From Microbulbifer yueqingensis (lineage in GTDB: Bacteria; Pseudomonadota; Gammaproteobacteria; Pseudomonadales; Cellvibrionaceae): a DNA stretch of 64,000 bases. Both the position numbers and the translations under genes were made by a program. Shown here piece after piece: positions 41,047 through 50,541 of the stretch; within the stretch, counting starts at the first letter, position 1, and each line of letters opens with the position of its first letter. The stretch is taken from contig NZ_FNFH01000007.1 in NCBI RefSeq assembly GCF_900100355.1, forward strand, positions 1 through 64,000, given 5' to 3'. Under the pieces are notes generated by a model, which saw only the letters and a list, made by a program, of their open reading frames with translations, did no database searches and had not been told where the DNA came from.

Positions 41047-42423
41047 TCAGAGTTTCTCGCCGCTTTTCAGACCGATGGGGAACTTGTCGATGTACGCGTT
41101 TGGTTGGTGGCCGTTGTACACAATCCCGTCGATAAAGTGGGTCTGCGGATCCCGGAAACCGTCCTCGGTTGCGAAGTCCGGGAACTGGTCGGCGGATGCG
41201 AGTCCCTCCTCGATCAGCGATCGGGCCGCGGCCTCGTAGATGTCCGGGCGGTATACCTTCGCGGCGAGCTCCTTGTACCAATCGTCACTCCGGTCCTCCG
41301 GTATCTGCCCCCACCGGCGCATCTGTGTCATGTACCAGATGGCATCCGAGTAGTAGGGGTAGGTGGCGTTGTAGCGAAAGAACACATTGAAGTCCGGGAC
41401 AGCACGCTTGTCGCCTTTCTCGTACTCGAAAGTGCCGGTCATGCTGTTGGCGATTACATCGTAGTCGGCGCCCACGTAATGGGACTGGGACAGTATTTTC
41501 ACTGCTTCGGGGCGGTTCGCATTATTGTTGTCGTCCAGCCACATGGCCGCGCGAATGAGCGCGCGCGTGATACGGACTGTAGTGTTGGGGTATTTTTCGG
41601 CGAACCCCTTAGTAATCCCGAAGACTTTTTCCGGGTTGTTTTTCCAGATTTCATAATCGGTCACTACCGGCACGCCGATGTCCTTGAACACGGCCTGCTG
41701 GTTCCAGGGTTCACCCACGCAGTAGCCGTAAATTGTCCCCGCTTCCAGGGTGGCGGGCATCTGTGGTGGGGGTGTGACCGAGAGCAGGGCCTCCGCGTCG
41801 ATCTGGCCGGAGATATCACCCTTGTGCGGGGCGTAATAGCCCGGGTGGATCCCCCCGGCGGCCAGCCAGTAGCGCAGTTCATAGTTATGCGTCGAGACCG
41901 GGAACACCATGCCCATATTGAAGGGTTTGCCCGCTGCCCTGTATTTCTCCACTACCGGTTTCAGTGCGTCCGCCTTGATCGGGTGCTCCGGCAGGCCGTC
42001 CTCGCGCCGGGCGATATTGGGTTTCATCTGGCTCCAGATCTCGTTGGAGACTGTGATGCCATTACCATTCAGGTCCATGGAGAAGGGCGTAATGATGTCC
42101 GCCTGTGTGCCGAACCCCATGGTGGCCGCAATCGGTTGCCCGGCCAGCATATGGGCCCCGTCCAGGCGGCCGTCAATCACACCGTCGAGCAGGACTTTCC
42201 AGTTGGCCTGGGCCTCGATGGTGACGTAGAGCCCCTCATCCTCAAAAAAACCTTTCTCGTAGGCGATGGCAATCGGCGCCATATCGGTCAGTTTGATAAA
42301 CCCGAAGGTCAGCTCTTCTTTTTCCGGGTAGCCCAGTTTGGCTGCCTGGGCTGTGGTCGCGCCCAGCCCGGTAGCAAAGGCGAGGGTGGCGACCGCGGCC
42401 CTGATGGTATTTGCCCATTTCAT
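41047..42423 (-). CDS. nrtA: Nitrate/bicarbonate-type (NrtA/CmpA) substrate-binding protein
   Basis: This 458-residue exported protein begins at ATG 42423 with a signal peptide ([19 protein letters not shown]). [28 protein letters not shown] is the NrtA/CmpA opening. [40 protein letters not shown] and the [18 protein letters not shown] region near 360-380 complete the ligand cleft. Nitrate is favoured because a sigma-54 promoter and a leader terminator stand upstream. CmpA-type bicarbonate binding cannot be ruled out by eye. A twin-arginine signal, usual in NrtA, is not present. Confidence 0.9.
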   Translation of the reverse strand: MKWANTIRAAVATLAFATGLGATTAQAAKLGYPEKEELTFGFIKLTDMAPIAIAYEKGFFEDEGLYVTIEAQANWKVLLDGVIDGRLDGAHMLAGQPIAATMGFGTQADIITPFSMDLNGNGITVSNEIWSQMKPNIARREDGLPEHPIKADALKPVVEKYRAAGKPFNMGMVFPVSTHNYELRYWLAAGGIHPGYYAPHKGDISGQIDAEALLSVTPPPQMPATLEAGTIYGYCVGEPWNQQAVFKDIGVPVVTDYEIWKNNPEKVFGITKGFAEKYPNTTVRITRALIRAAMWLDDNNNANRPEAVKILSQSHYVGADYDVIANSMTGTFEYEKGDKRAVPDFNVFFRYNATYPYYSDAIWYMTQMRRWGQIPEDRSDDWYKELAAKVYRPDIYEAAARSLIEEGLASADQFPDFATEDGFRDPQTHFIDGIVYNGHQPNAYIDKFPIGLKSGEKL

Positions 42424-42465
42424 GTGCATTTCTCCTGTGCAGTGTTTCCGGTCCAGGTCGGGAGC

Positions 42466-42535
42466 AAAAAAAAAGGCGCTCATTGATCCGCGCCCGGGTT
42501 GGGTGGGTCAATGAGCGCCTCTGCTCACGGGAGCA
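42466..42535 (-). promoter_or_regulatory. Leader attenuator upstream of the nitrate transporter operon
   Basis: On the - strand a small hairpin (TGCTC, CCGT, GAGCA at 42535-42522) is followed after one base by a perfect 13-base stem (AGGCGCTCATTGA and its complement, 42520-42474) and a run of nine T. The latter is a strong intrinsic terminator inside the transcribed leader, 43 bases ahead of the coding start. This is how nitrate operons controlled by NasR/NasT-type ANTAR antiterminators look. The small hairpin could be part of the antiterminator target, though the consensus A1/G4 hexaloop is only half met. Confidence 0.65.
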
Positions 42536-42636
42536 CCGCACTGGGCGATGCCTGGTCTTACTCAAAGCTGGTAATGGCCCCGGCCTCTGGATGGAAGAGC
42601 TGCTCTCCACCGCGGATGCCATTTGCCAGGTATCTC

Positions 42637-42652
42637 TGCAGGGATCGTGCCA
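42637..42652 (-). promoter_or_regulatory. Sigma-54 promoter of the nitrate transporter operon
   Basis: On the - strand TGGCACGATCCCTGCA matches the -24/-12 consensus (TGGCAC-N5-TTGCA) with the required ten bases between GG and GC. Transcription would start near 42626 and give a leader of about 200 bases. This suggests NtrC-dependent nitrogen control. A half-site TGCACCA lies upstream at about 42680. Confidence 0.72.
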
Positions 42653-42882
42653 ATCCGCCTTTTGGGGGCCATAGCACTGGTGCAGCCGGGCCAGGCCAGC
42701 GCCTGGCGGGCGGTGTACGTGATGAGTTTCCAGGGAAACTCGCTGTGGCAGCAAGGGCACGGCTCACAGCCGCGCGAGGCTGTCACAGCGAAAAGAGCCC
42801 CGGTTTAGTGCACCGGCCAGTCGAGAGCGCTGCCCAATGGGGCAGTGACAGGTGTTGACGGGTAAAGTGGGGAAGGAAATAC

Positions 42883-42910
42883 AAAAAAGCCGGGCACCTG
42901 GTGCCCGGCC
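42883..42910 (-). terminator. Intrinsic terminator of fadL
   Basis: On the - strand GCCGGGCACC, loop A, GGTGCCCGGC, followed by TTTTTT. It lies 27 bases after the fadL stop. Confidence 0.9.
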
Positions 42911-42936
42911 TTCGCTACTGTTTCCCTGGGCGGGAA

Positions 42937-44388
42937 TCAGAAGTTGTAGTTGATGGATACACCGGCGAGCCACGCCTCGATATTGGTGGTTTCGCCATCG
43001 AAGTAGGTGACCAGTGCTGTGCCCGGTCCTACCAGCGTATCGGTCGGGATAATGCTGCCTTCCTGGATGGTTTCATCATCACCCCACAGGTAGGCGAAGC
43101 CGCCGTCGATCGACAGCTGGTCGTCAAACTTGTAGGTGCCGCCGAAGGTCACCCACTGGCGATCGGTATCCGGGATGGAGAGGGTGCGCCAGGTGATCGG
43201 CAGGCCGAATTCGGCAGTCTCTGCATTGTTCAGGCCATCGCGCGCAGCACCCTCGTCGTAGGCGTAACCGATGCGCCAGGTCACTTCTTCACAGGGGTAG
43301 TACTCACCGGCGATGCTGTAACGCATGCCGGACTCGAAGTTCTCTTCCTTGATCAGCAGCGGGTTGTAGGGCTCGGGATCAATACCAAAGCGCTGGCCCG
43401 GGATGAAGCCCTCCAGGCGCTCGAAGTCATCCCAGTCGGTCCACATGGCGCCCAGTGCCAGGCCCCACTGGCTGTTGAAGCGGTGATAGAAGCCCAGCTC
43501 GAGGGTGTCGGGCAGGTCCAGGGTCAGGTTGGCGGATTCATTGTTCAGGCCGATGCCGCCCAGGTTATTGGGGAGGGCATCGGAGCTGACATCGCCGTCG
43601 AGCTCGGGATCCAGCTCCGAGTGGTAGGAGATGCCGAAGCGGGTCCGGTCGTTGATATGCCACAGCGCACCCAGGGTCCAGCCCACATCCCAGTCATCAC
43701 CCTCAAGGTCCAGAATGCTGAGCTCCGGGATGGCGGAGCCGTTCGGCAGGAACAGGCCGGTCTGCTGGCTCAGGTTGCGGGGCACCTTGGTCTTCAGGGT
43801 CGCGTCCGCGTACATGAAGTTCACGGCCAGGCCGATGCTGAACTGGTCATTGAAGTCGTAGGCCACCGACGGCGCGATATTGACGGTCAGCAATTCGGTC
43901 TTGTCGGCGATATGCGTCACCAGCCAGTCCGGGTTGAAATCGGTTTCCAGGCCGTAGTCGGTGAACATGGCCAGGCCGAAAGACCAGCAATCGTCGAAAG
44001 GAACCGCGAGCGCAAAGTTAGGCACGAAGGCATCGGTGGCGTAGTCGTTGGCGGTGTCGCGGAACGGACCGAGTTGGGCGAGGGGCACCGGCTCGCCGGT
44101 TACCGGGTTGGTGCCTACAACGGCGAAGGTAACATCGCCGGCCGCGTCGATTTCCGGGTTTACATAGGTGACACCCGCGGACAGCGAGATGCGGTCGAAC
44201 AGAGCGGAGCCGGCCGGGTTGCGGGCCAGGATGGCGGCGTTGTCACCGATGGTGTTTTCCGCCGCGAAGGCGCGGCCAAGGCCTGAGGGGTTGGTTTCCT
44301 GCAGGTAAAAACCCGCAGCCATGGTTCCGCTCGAAGCGGTGCTGATTGCTGCAGCCAGAACTGCACGACGCAGAATTTGCTTTTTCAT
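42937..44388 (-). CDS. fadL: FadL-family long-chain fatty acid outer-membrane transporter
   Basis: This 483-residue beta-barrel protein takes up long-chain fatty acids or other hydrophobic compounds. It has a signal peptide (LAAAISTASSGTMA) and the FadL opening AGFYLQETNPSGLGRAFA. NTIGDNAAILARNPAGSALF (NPAG motif, hatch region) and the C-terminal aromatic end SINYNF are also typical. The start at ATG 44388 gives the best signal peptide. It is a single-gene unit ended by a terminator. Confidence 0.93.
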   Translation of the reverse strand: MKKQILRRAVLAAAISTASSGTMAAGFYLQETNPSGLGRAFAAENTIGDNAAILARNPAGSALFDRISLSAGVTYVNPEIDAAGDVTFAVVGTNPVTGEPVPLAQLGPFRDTANDYATDAFVPNFALAVPFDDCWSFGLAMFTDYGLETDFNPDWLVTHIADKTELLTVNIAPSVAYDFNDQFSIGLAVNFMYADATLKTKVPRNLSQQTGLFLPNGSAIPELSILDLEGDDWDVGWTLGALWHINDRTRFGISYHSELDPELDGDVSSDALPNNLGGIGLNNESANLTLDLPDTLELGFYHRFNSQWGLALGAMWTDWDDFERLEGFIPGQRFGIDPEPYNPLLIKEENFESGMRYSIAGEYYPCEEVTWRIGYAYDEGAARDGLNNAETAEFGLPITWRTLSIPDTDRQWVTFGGTYKFDDQLSIDGGFAYLWGDDETIQEGSIIPTDTLVGPGTALVTYFDGETTNIEAWLAGVSINYNF

Positions 44389-44566
44389 GAGGTCCCACTC
44401 TGTTTGAATTGCTGTTGGCATAATCATCGCGCACTGCAAGCGTTACAGTATCGGGCGCGATGTGAGAAACCTGTCGGGTTTCCCGGTTCGCAATTGATTC
44501 CCTGACCCAAAAATTTTAGCAGTGCAAAAACTTTGTTTCAGGGCAAGCGGGGCACTTTATAAGGTT

Positions 44567-44595
44567 AAAAGCGCGAAAAATCTATCATTTCGCGC
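44567..44595 (-). terminator. Intrinsic terminator of the DUF3108-purNM unit
   Basis: On the - strand GCGCGAAA and TTTCGCGC form a stem around a 9-base loop, followed by TTTT. It lies about 45 bases after the DUF3108 stop, in an AT-rich gap. Confidence 0.65.
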
Positions 44596-44638
44596 CATTT
44601 TTTCCCGGTTTTTCCGGATATTTAAAAAAATTCCATTC

Positions 44639-45328
44639 TTACTGGCGGTCTTTTGTGCCGCTGGAAAATTTGGTCAACGAAATCTGGTAGGTTTCGCCAT
44701 CTTCCTCTTCCTGCATCAGTTTAACCAGCGCGTGATTCCACGCCGGTGCAAACCAGATATAGGTGGATCGCTCTGCGCCGGCTTCGCGGATGCGTTCAAC
44801 TTTCACTGTCTCGACTTTTCCGAGTGGCGTTTCCAACATCTCCTTGCCGGCGATCGCAAAGCGGTAGGTACGTAATTTTTTACCGTCAGCCACATGATAG
44901 GTGAGATCCTGTTCGCCGGCCGCGACGTCGAGCGCGAGTTGTAACTGGTAACTCACCTTGTCATGCACTTGTTCCGGAACCGCTTCCAGGGTGCGCTTTG
45001 GCCTGGACACATTTACCACCCGTCGCGGCTCAAAGTTCAGGATTGTCTCGCGATCCCGTCCCAGCCCGGTGCGGCGGTATTCGTAGTGGCGTGGCCGGAT
45101 CTGCGAGTCGGAGAGGGAGAAGCGTGAATATTCGCGTATGTCCGCGAGAAAGGAATCGGCCCTGAAATCGAGGCGCCAGTTGCTACCACCACCGGATAGT
45201 TCGCGCTCGGCCGTGACCTGGATGCCGTTGTAGTTGGCGGCGTAAGTCGCGGTGAAGGGTTCCAGTGTCTGCGCGCGGGCAAAGCCGGTGATTAGGGTGA
45301 GTGTCAGGATCAGCATTCGGACTGGCAC
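44639..45328 (-). CDS. DUF3108 exported protein
   Basis: This 229-residue protein has a signal peptide (LILTLTLITGFARA) and a DUF3108 domain. Family features are PFTATYAANYNGIQVTAERELS, YEYRRTGLGRDRETILNF, DKVSYQLQLALD and AGKEMLETPLGKVETVKVERI. Function is unknown; it is periplasmic and beta-rich. It lies downstream of purN on the same strand with 104 bases between. Confidence 0.88.
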   Translation of the reverse strand: MPVRMLILTLTLITGFARAQTLEPFTATYAANYNGIQVTAERELSGGGSNWRLDFRADSFLADIREYSRFSLSDSQIRPRHYEYRRTGLGRDRETILNFEPRRVVNVSRPKRTLEAVPEQVHDKVSYQLQLALDVAAGEQDLTYHVADGKKLRTYRFAIAGKEMLETPLGKVETVKVERIREAGAERSTYIWFAPAWNHALVKLMQEEEDGETYQISLTKFSSGTKDRQ

Positions 45329-45432
45329 GGAGATCTCCCTGTGTTCTGTTCCCGGACGCCTGTCCGGTGAGGCATTGCTTGTCAGCGGGTTACGATAGCT
45401 TTGACCGTCTCCCGCTGCAAAAAGTGCCGCGC

Positions 45433-46083
45433 CTAGTCCCGGATGACCCTGCCGCTGGGGGGGAGAAGCTCGCCGTCGAGCAGTACTCGCTCGCCGTCCA
45501 TACGCAGGCGTCCCCCGGCAAACCAGCGCACCGCCAGCGGATAGATGCTGTGCTCACGTTGCTGGACCCGCTTTGCCAGTATCCCGGCCGTGTCACCCGG
45601 TTCCACCGGAACCACTGCCTGGACGATGGGAGGGCCACCGTCGAGCTCCTCGGTGACGAAGTGCACAGTTACCCCGTGCTCTGCGTCCCCGGCGTCGAGC
45701 GCTCGCTGGTGGGTGTTTAGCCCCTGGTATTTTGGCAGCAGGGAAGGGTGGATATTCAGCAGGCGGCCGCTGTAGTGGCGCACGAATCCCGGGGTGAGGA
45801 TGCGCATGAACCCGGCCAGCACCACCAGCTCCGCACCGTGGCCATCGATACACTCGATCAGGGCCCGATCGAAGGACTCCCTGTCGGCGTAGTCCCGGTG
45901 GCTTACCACTGCGGCGGGGATGCCCGCGTCGCGGGCCCGGGTCAGGCCGTAAGCGTCGGCCTTGTTACTGATGACCGCGCACAGCTCGAAGCCGGCGTCT
46001 TCGGCTGCCGCCGCGTCGATCAGGGCTTGCAGGTTGGTGCCGCTGCCGGAGATCAGCACGGCCACCTGGCATTTTTTCTGCGC
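45433..46083 (-). CDS. purN: Phosphoribosylglycinamide formyltransferase
   Basis: PurN adds a formyl group to GAR using 10-formyltetrahydrofolate. VAVLISGSGTNLQALIDA is the N-terminal phosphate site. LVVLAGFMRILTPGFV, NIHPSLLPKYQGLNTHQRAL (catalytic Asn-His) and GVTVHFVTEELDGGPPIVQ (catalytic Asp region) follow. The start is ATG 46083, with GGAAGG five bases upstream; ATG 46104, overlapping the purM stop, is an alternative. The length is normal. Confidence 0.96.
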   Translation of the reverse strand, partial: AQKKCQVAVLISGSGTNLQALIDAAAAEDAGFELCAVISNKADAYGLTRARDAGIPAAVVSHRDYADRESFDRALIECIDGHGAELVVLAGFMRILTPGFVRHYSGRLLNIHPSLLPKYQGLNTHQRALDAGDAEHGVTVHFVTEELDGGPPIVQAVVPVEPGDTAGILAKRVQQREHSIYPLAVRWFAGGRLRMDGERVLLDGELLPPSGRVIRD

Positions 46084-46103
46084 CATCAGAGCCTTCCGCG
46101 CCA

Positions 46104-47150
46104 TCAGAGTCCCGTCAGCTCCACGGCCTCTCCGCCAGTAGCAGTCTCGATACTGCCGATGACAAAGGCTTCCTCACCGGCCGTTCGCAGGATTTCCAGC
46201 GCCTCGTCGGCGCGCTCGGCGGGTACACACACCACCATGCCCACGCCGCAGTTGAAGGTGCGGTACATCTCGCGCCGCTCGATATTGCCGGTTGTGCGCA
46301 GCCACTCGAACACGGGCGGCATTTCCCAGCTGGAAGTGTCGATGCGGGCGCAGGTGCCCTCCGGCAGTACCCGGGGGAGGTTTTCCAGCAGGCCGCCACC
46401 GGTGATGTGGCTCAGCGCATTCACCTGGGATTTTTTTACCAGCTCCAGCAGGTTCTTGACGTAGATCCTGGTCGGTGCCATCAGGGCCTGGGCCAGCGAC
46501 TTCCCGCCGATCTCCTGTTGCAGGTCGGCGCCACTGATTTCCAGTACCTTGCGGATCAGGGAGTAGCCGTTGGAGTGGGGGCCGCTCGCGGCGAGGCCGA
46601 TCAGCTTATCCCCGGCGGCTACCTTGCTGCCGTCGATAATGCCGGACTTCTCCACCACGCCCACGCAGAAGCCGGCCAGGTCGTAGTCGTCGCCCTCGTA
46701 CATGCCGGGCATCTCGGCGGTCTCGCCGCCCACCAGGGCGCATCCCGCCAGCTCGCAGCCCTCGCCGATACCGCTGACCACTTCTGCAGCGATATCCACG
46801 TTCAGCTTGCCGGTAGCATAGTAATCGAGGAAGAACAGGGGTTCGGCGCCAGCGACCACCAGGTCATTGACACACATGGCCACCAGGTCGATACCGATGC
46901 TGTCGTGGATGCCCAGGTCCATGGCCAGGCGCAGCTTGGTGCCCACGCCGTCGGTACCCGAGACCAGCACCGGCTCCTGGTACCCCTTCGGGAGCTCGCA
47001 CAGGGCGCCGAACCCGCCCAGCCCACCCATGACCTCCGGGCGCTGGGTCCGCTTGGCGACGTGCTTGATGCGGTCGACCAGGGCATTGCCCGCGTCGATA
47101 TCGACACCGGCGTCTTTGTAACTGAGTGACTGGGGCTTGGAATCGCTCAT
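46104..47150 (-). CDS. purM: Phosphoribosylformylglycinamidine cyclo-ligase
   Basis: PurM makes AIR from FGAM with ATP. The 348 residues show [20 protein letters not shown] at the start. [44 protein letters not shown] and [16 protein letters not shown] mark the ATP site, and [19 protein letters not shown] the C-terminal domain. It is the first gene of the purM-purN unit and is transcribed away from the DUF2066 gene. Confidence 0.97.
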   Translation of the reverse strand: MSDSKPQSLSYKDAGVDIDAGNALVDRIKHVAKRTQRPEVMGGLGGFGALCELPKGYQEPVLVSGTDGVGTKLRLAMDLGIHDSIGIDLVAMCVNDLVVAGAEPLFFLDYYATGKLNVDIAAEVVSGIGEGCELAGCALVGGETAEMPGMYEGDDYDLAGFCVGVVEKSGIIDGSKVAAGDKLIGLAASGPHSNGYSLIRKVLEISGADLQQEIGGKSLAQALMAPTRIYVKNLLELVKKSQVNALSHITGGGLLENLPRVLPEGTCARIDTSSWEMPPVFEWLRTTGNIERREMYRTFNCGVGMVVCVPAERADEALEILRTAGEEAFVIGSIETATGGEAVELTGL

Positions 47151-47336
47151 GGTTCATCCTGCAATGGGCTTTCAGAGGGCGCGTATTCTAGAGGAAATTC
47201 CCCCAAATGTGCGAACTCGGGGCTGGGAGAAAAAACCGACACTGATACAATAGCCCCCCAGGCCCGGTCCGACCCGGGCCTCCTGGCACCAGCGAGGCTG
47301 GTTTGCCCGATTCTAGGTTTGTGGGAGTTTGAAGAG

Positions 47337-48437
47337 ATGCAGAAGCTGGTGCGGCACGGTTTGGCGACAGCGGCAAGACTAATGGCCCTGGCCGTGTGCC
47401 TCGCGGTGCTGCCCGCGCAGGCGCGGGTCATCGCCGACCTCTATGAGGTGGTTGAGCCGGTGCCCAGCCGCGACGCGGGCGACCGGGCTGAAGCCAGTAG
47501 CCGGGGCCTGGAGCAGGTATTCGTACGCGTGACCGGCGATCCCGCCATTGCCGGTAACCCGGTACTGGGGCCGGCATTGCGCGACGCGCAGGCGTTTATG
47601 CAGAGCTACCGCTACGTTACCGAGGACGACCAGCTCTACGTGCACCTGTCTTACGACGCGCGCGCCGTGAGCGACAAGGTCCACGAGCTGCAGCTTCCCA
47701 TGTGGCCGAACAACCGCCCGGGGACACTCGTATGGCTGGCGGTGGATACGCTGCAGGGCGGTCGCAGTTATGTCAGTGACACCGACTTCCCCGAGCTATA
47801 CGCCACCCTGGAAGCGGCCGCCGTTGCCCGCGGTCTGCCCCTGGAGTTCCCGGCGCTGGACGGGGCGGATCGCCGGGCCATGCCGCTCGGCACCCTGTGG
47901 GCCCAGGATGAGCGCGCGGTAAAGGATGCCAGCGCGCGCTACCAGCCCGACGCAAGCCTGATGGGACGCCTGCTGCAGCTCTCACAGGGGCGATGGCAGG
48001 CTAACTGGCTGCTGACGCACGGTGGCCGCACCTATGCTTTCGATGCGAGTGGGGACTCGCCGGAGGCGGTGGCCCAGCAGGGCATCGACGAGGCCGCCAA
48101 CCTGCTCGCGCAGCGCTACGCAGTTCGCCCGACTGTTGGCGGTGAGGCCAGCTCCGTGGTGCTGGAACTGGTGGGTATCTCCTCTTTCGCGGACTACTCC
48201 GAGGCATCTGCATTCCTGCGGGGACTGGCGCAGGTCAGTCGCGCGGACCTCCTGCAGGTGGACAGCGACCGTATGCGTGTCGAGCTCAGCACTGCGGTGC
48301 CGATGCAAAACCTGCGCGACGCCCTGGCCCTCAACCGCAAGTTACAGGCAGAGGCGGAGCAGGACCCCATTGACCTCAACGGCTATCGTGCGCCCCTGGG
48401 CAGCATGGAGAACCCCCTGCGTTACCGCTGGCACTGA
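47337..48437 (+). CDS. DUF2066 exported protein
   Basis: This 366-residue protein has a signal peptide (LMALAVCLAVLPAQA) and a DUF2066 domain. Family features are VIADLYEVVEPVPSRDAGDR, ASSRGLEQVFVRVTGD and YVTEDDQLYVHLSYDARAV. Function is unknown; it is conserved between purM and hda in marine gammaproteobacteria. It starts at ATG 47337 with GGGAG upstream, and a TACAAT -10 stands near 47245. Confidence 0.88.
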   Translation: MQKLVRHGLATAARLMALAVCLAVLPAQARVIADLYEVVEPVPSRDAGDRAEASSRGLEQVFVRVTGDPAIAGNPVLGPALRDAQAFMQSYRYVTEDDQLYVHLSYDARAVSDKVHELQLPMWPNNRPGTLVWLAVDTLQGGRSYVSDTDFPELYATLEAAAVARGLPLEFPALDGADRRAMPLGTLWAQDERAVKDASARYQPDASLMGRLLQLSQGRWQANWLLTHGGRTYAFDASGDSPEAVAQQGIDEAANLLAQRYAVRPTVGGEASSVVLELVGISSFADYSEASAFLRGLAQVSRADLLQVDSDRMRVELSTAVPMQNLRDALALNRKLQAEAEQDPIDLNGYRAPLGSMENPLRYRWH

Positions 48438-48438
48438 G

Positions 48439-49164
48439 ATGGAAAGAGATAGCGGCGTGCCGCAGCAGCTGCCCCTGGGGGTATCACTGCGCGATGACGC
48501 CACCTTTGATAATTTTTACCTTTCGCCGGATGACCCCAATCGCCAGGCGGTGACCGCGTTGAAGGACTTCGCTGCGGGCCGCCTGCCAGAGCAGGTGATT
48601 TACCTCTGGGGGGAGGAGGGCGCAGGTGTCAGCCACTTGCTGCAGTCTGCCTGCCAGAGCGCCGAGGAGGCCGGGCGCAGTTTCCAGTACCTGCCGCTTG
48701 GTGAACTGCTTCCCATGAACCCTGCCGTGATCTTCGACGGCCTGGAGCAGCTCGAACTGGTCTGTATCGACGACCTTCACCTGCTGCAGGGCCAGCAACA
48801 GTGGCAGACGGCGTTGTTCCATCTCTACAATCGCGTGCGCGACGGCGGTGGGCAGATGCTGCTGGGGGCGCGCCGTTCACCCCGTGGCCTCGGGCTGGAA
48901 CTGGCGGATCTCGCCTCCCGACTGCAATGGGGGCTCACATTCCAGCTGCAGTCGCTCAACGACAGCGACAAGCTGGCAGCACTGCGCCGGCGCAGCCGAC
49001 TGCGCGGCTTCGACCTGCCCGAGGACGTGGCGCTGTACATCCTTCACCGGGCCCCGCGGCATACGGGGGCGCTGTTCTCCTGCCTGGAGCAGCTGGATCG
49101 CGCGTCGCTCATGGCCAAGCGCAAAATCACCATCCCGTTCGTAAAGGAAGTGCTGAAGATCTGA
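48439..49164 (+). CDS. hda: DnaA-related regulator of replication initiation
   Basis: Hda stimulates DnaA-ATP hydrolysis together with the sliding clamp and prevents re-initiation. The 241 residues start PQQLPLGVSLRDDATFDNFYLSP; QQLPLGVSL holds the clamp-binding QxxLPL motif. The AAA+ core shows IYLWGEEGAGVSHLLQSAC (altered Walker A) and LELVCIDDLHLLQG (Walker B). KITIPFVKEVLKI ends the chain. It starts two bases after the DUF2066 stop, so the two are co-transcribed. Confidence 0.95.
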   Translation: MERDSGVPQQLPLGVSLRDDATFDNFYLSPDDPNRQAVTALKDFAAGRLPEQVIYLWGEEGAGVSHLLQSACQSAEEAGRSFQYLPLGELLPMNPAVIFDGLEQLELVCIDDLHLLQGQQQWQTALFHLYNRVRDGGGQMLLGARRSPRGLGLELADLASRLQWGLTFQLQSLNDSDKLAALRRRSRLRGFDLPEDVALYILHRAPRHTGALFSCLEQLDRASLMAKRKITIPFVKEVLKI

Positions 49165-49181
49165 TCCCCCTGCCACCAGGC

Positions 49182-50537
49182 TCAGAGTCGCACTATCTGG
49201 CGATACTGGGCCACGCTCACCTTGAACCGGGTGTGGTCCTGCAGGTACAGCCGCAGGCAGTCGGCGGCGTCCGGCTCCCCGTGCACCAGCTGGATTACCG
49301 TGCCAGCTCGCAGGCTCGATGCCTGCAGCCAGCGCTCGAGGTCCCGGTAGTCTGCGTGGGCCGAGAGCCCATCCAGCATCTCCACCCGCGCCCGGCAGGG
49401 AATGTACTCGCCATGAATCTTCACCGAGCTGCCGCCAGCCAGCATCCGTGCCCCCCTGGTGCCTCCCGCCTGGTAGCCGACAAACAGCACGGTGGTGCGG
49501 TGGTTGGGCAGCAGTCGCTTGAGGTGGTGGAGGACCCTTCCGCCCGAGGCCATGCCGCTGCCGGCGATAATGATATGGGGGTACTGGATATTCTCCAGAG
49601 CCTTGGATTCCTCGATTTCGCGCGTGTAAGTGACGTCCTGGCTCATCCGCCGGCATTCGGCTTCCGACAGGCGGTGGAGCTCGGGATAGCGGCTGTAAAT
49701 GCCCGAGGCGTCGATGGCCATGGGGCTGTCCAGGAACACCGGTAACCGCGGGATGTCTCCGGCATCCATAGCCCTCACCAGCATGTGCTGGAGTGTCTGG
49801 GCCCGGCCCACGGCGAAACTCGGGATCACCAGCACCCCGCCCCGGCCCACCACTTCATTTACCACCCGGTTCAGCTCTTCCTGCACATCCAGTTCGGGGT
49901 GCCGGCGGTCACCGTAGGTGGATTCGAGCAGTAGCAGGTCGAGGGCGGGCAGTGGGTCGGGCGGGTACATGAGCACGTCATCGGGACGGCCCACATCGCC
50001 GGAGAACCCGATACGATGCCCGTCCGCCTCCACTATCCCGCTGGCCGCGCCCAGGATGTGCCCCGCATGCTGCAGGGAAGCCGACAGGCCACCGACACGC
50101 AGCGATTGCCCGAAATCGATGGGCTCGAACAGCTCCAGGCTTCGCTCAGCGGTTTCGCCGTCGTAAAGGGGGCGCGGGTGGGCGTGCTTGCCCAGCTTGT
50201 GGCGGGCATAGAAGCGCGCGTCCTCTTCCTGGATGCGTCCTGCGTCTGGCAGCAGGATGCTGCAGAGGTCGACAGTGGCGGGGTGGCAGTAGACCGGGCC
50301 GCGATAGCCGAGGTGGTAAAGTCGCGGGATGTAGCCCGAGTGGTCCAGGTGGGCGTGGGTCAGCAGGATCCCGTCCAGCTTGTGGAAGTCGAACGCGGGC
50401 GGCTGCCAGTTGCGCTCCCGCAGCCACTTGTAGCCCTGGAACAATCCGCAGTCCACCAGTAATCGGGTGTCCTGGTGTTCTACCAGGAACCTGGATCCGG
50501 TGACTGTCTGGGTTCCCCCCAGGAAGATAATATTCAC
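49182..50537 (-). CDS. Beta-CASP metallo-beta-lactamase-fold RNA hydrolase
   Basis: This 451-residue protein is of the CPSF-73/YsmB-like beta-CASP group. GGTQTVTGSRFLVE opens it, and LLTHAHLDHSGYIPRL (HxHxDH) binds zinc at about 60-75. SGDVGRPDD, LLLESTYGDR and the beta-CASP part with FLDSPMAIDASGIY, GSGMASGGRVLHHLKRLL and LSAHADYRDLERWL follow. It should be an RNA endo- or exonuclease. The start is GTG 50537, four bases after the stop of the upstream PRPP-type gene. Confidence 0.92.
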   Translation of the reverse strand: MNIIFLGGTQTVTGSRFLVEHQDTRLLVDCGLFQGYKWLRERNWQPPAFDFHKLDGILLTHAHLDHSGYIPRLYHLGYRGPVYCHPATVDLCSILLPDAGRIQEEDARFYARHKLGKHAHPRPLYDGETAERSLELFEPIDFGQSLRVGGLSASLQHAGHILGAASGIVEADGHRIGFSGDVGRPDDVLMYPPDPLPALDLLLLESTYGDRRHPELDVQEELNRVVNEVVGRGGVLVIPSFAVGRAQTLQHMLVRAMDAGDIPRLPVFLDSPMAIDASGIYSRYPELHRLSEAECRRMSQDVTYTREIEESKALENIQYPHIIIAGSGMASGGRVLHHLKRLLPNHRTTVLFVGYQAGGTRGARMLAGGSSVKIHGEYIPCRARVEMLDGLSAHADYRDLERWLQASSLRAGTVIQLVHGEPDAADCLRLYLQDHTRFKVSVAQYRQIVRL

Positions 50538-50541
50538 TGGC

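Larger units (their letters stand above)
42424..42882. other. Gene-free control region of the nitrate transporter operon
   Basis: These 459 bases hold no convincing gene. They contain the coding-start ribosome site (AGGAGA before ATG 42423), the leader attenuator and the sigma-54 promoter. The remaining part up to the fadL terminator may carry NtrC sites; no further motif is clear. Confidence 0.6.

Noticed and set aside
41104-44286. Long + strand frames opposite nrtA (460 codons) and fadL (461 codons)
   Set aside because: Both coding strands carry recognised families with signal peptides. The opposite frames have low-complexity Val/Gly/Asp-rich products.
48022-48438. Upstream extension of hda inside the DUF2066 gene
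   Set aside because: The in-frame extension reads as Arg/Ser/Trp-rich shadow of DUF2066. Hda starts at 48439 with its clamp-binding motif.
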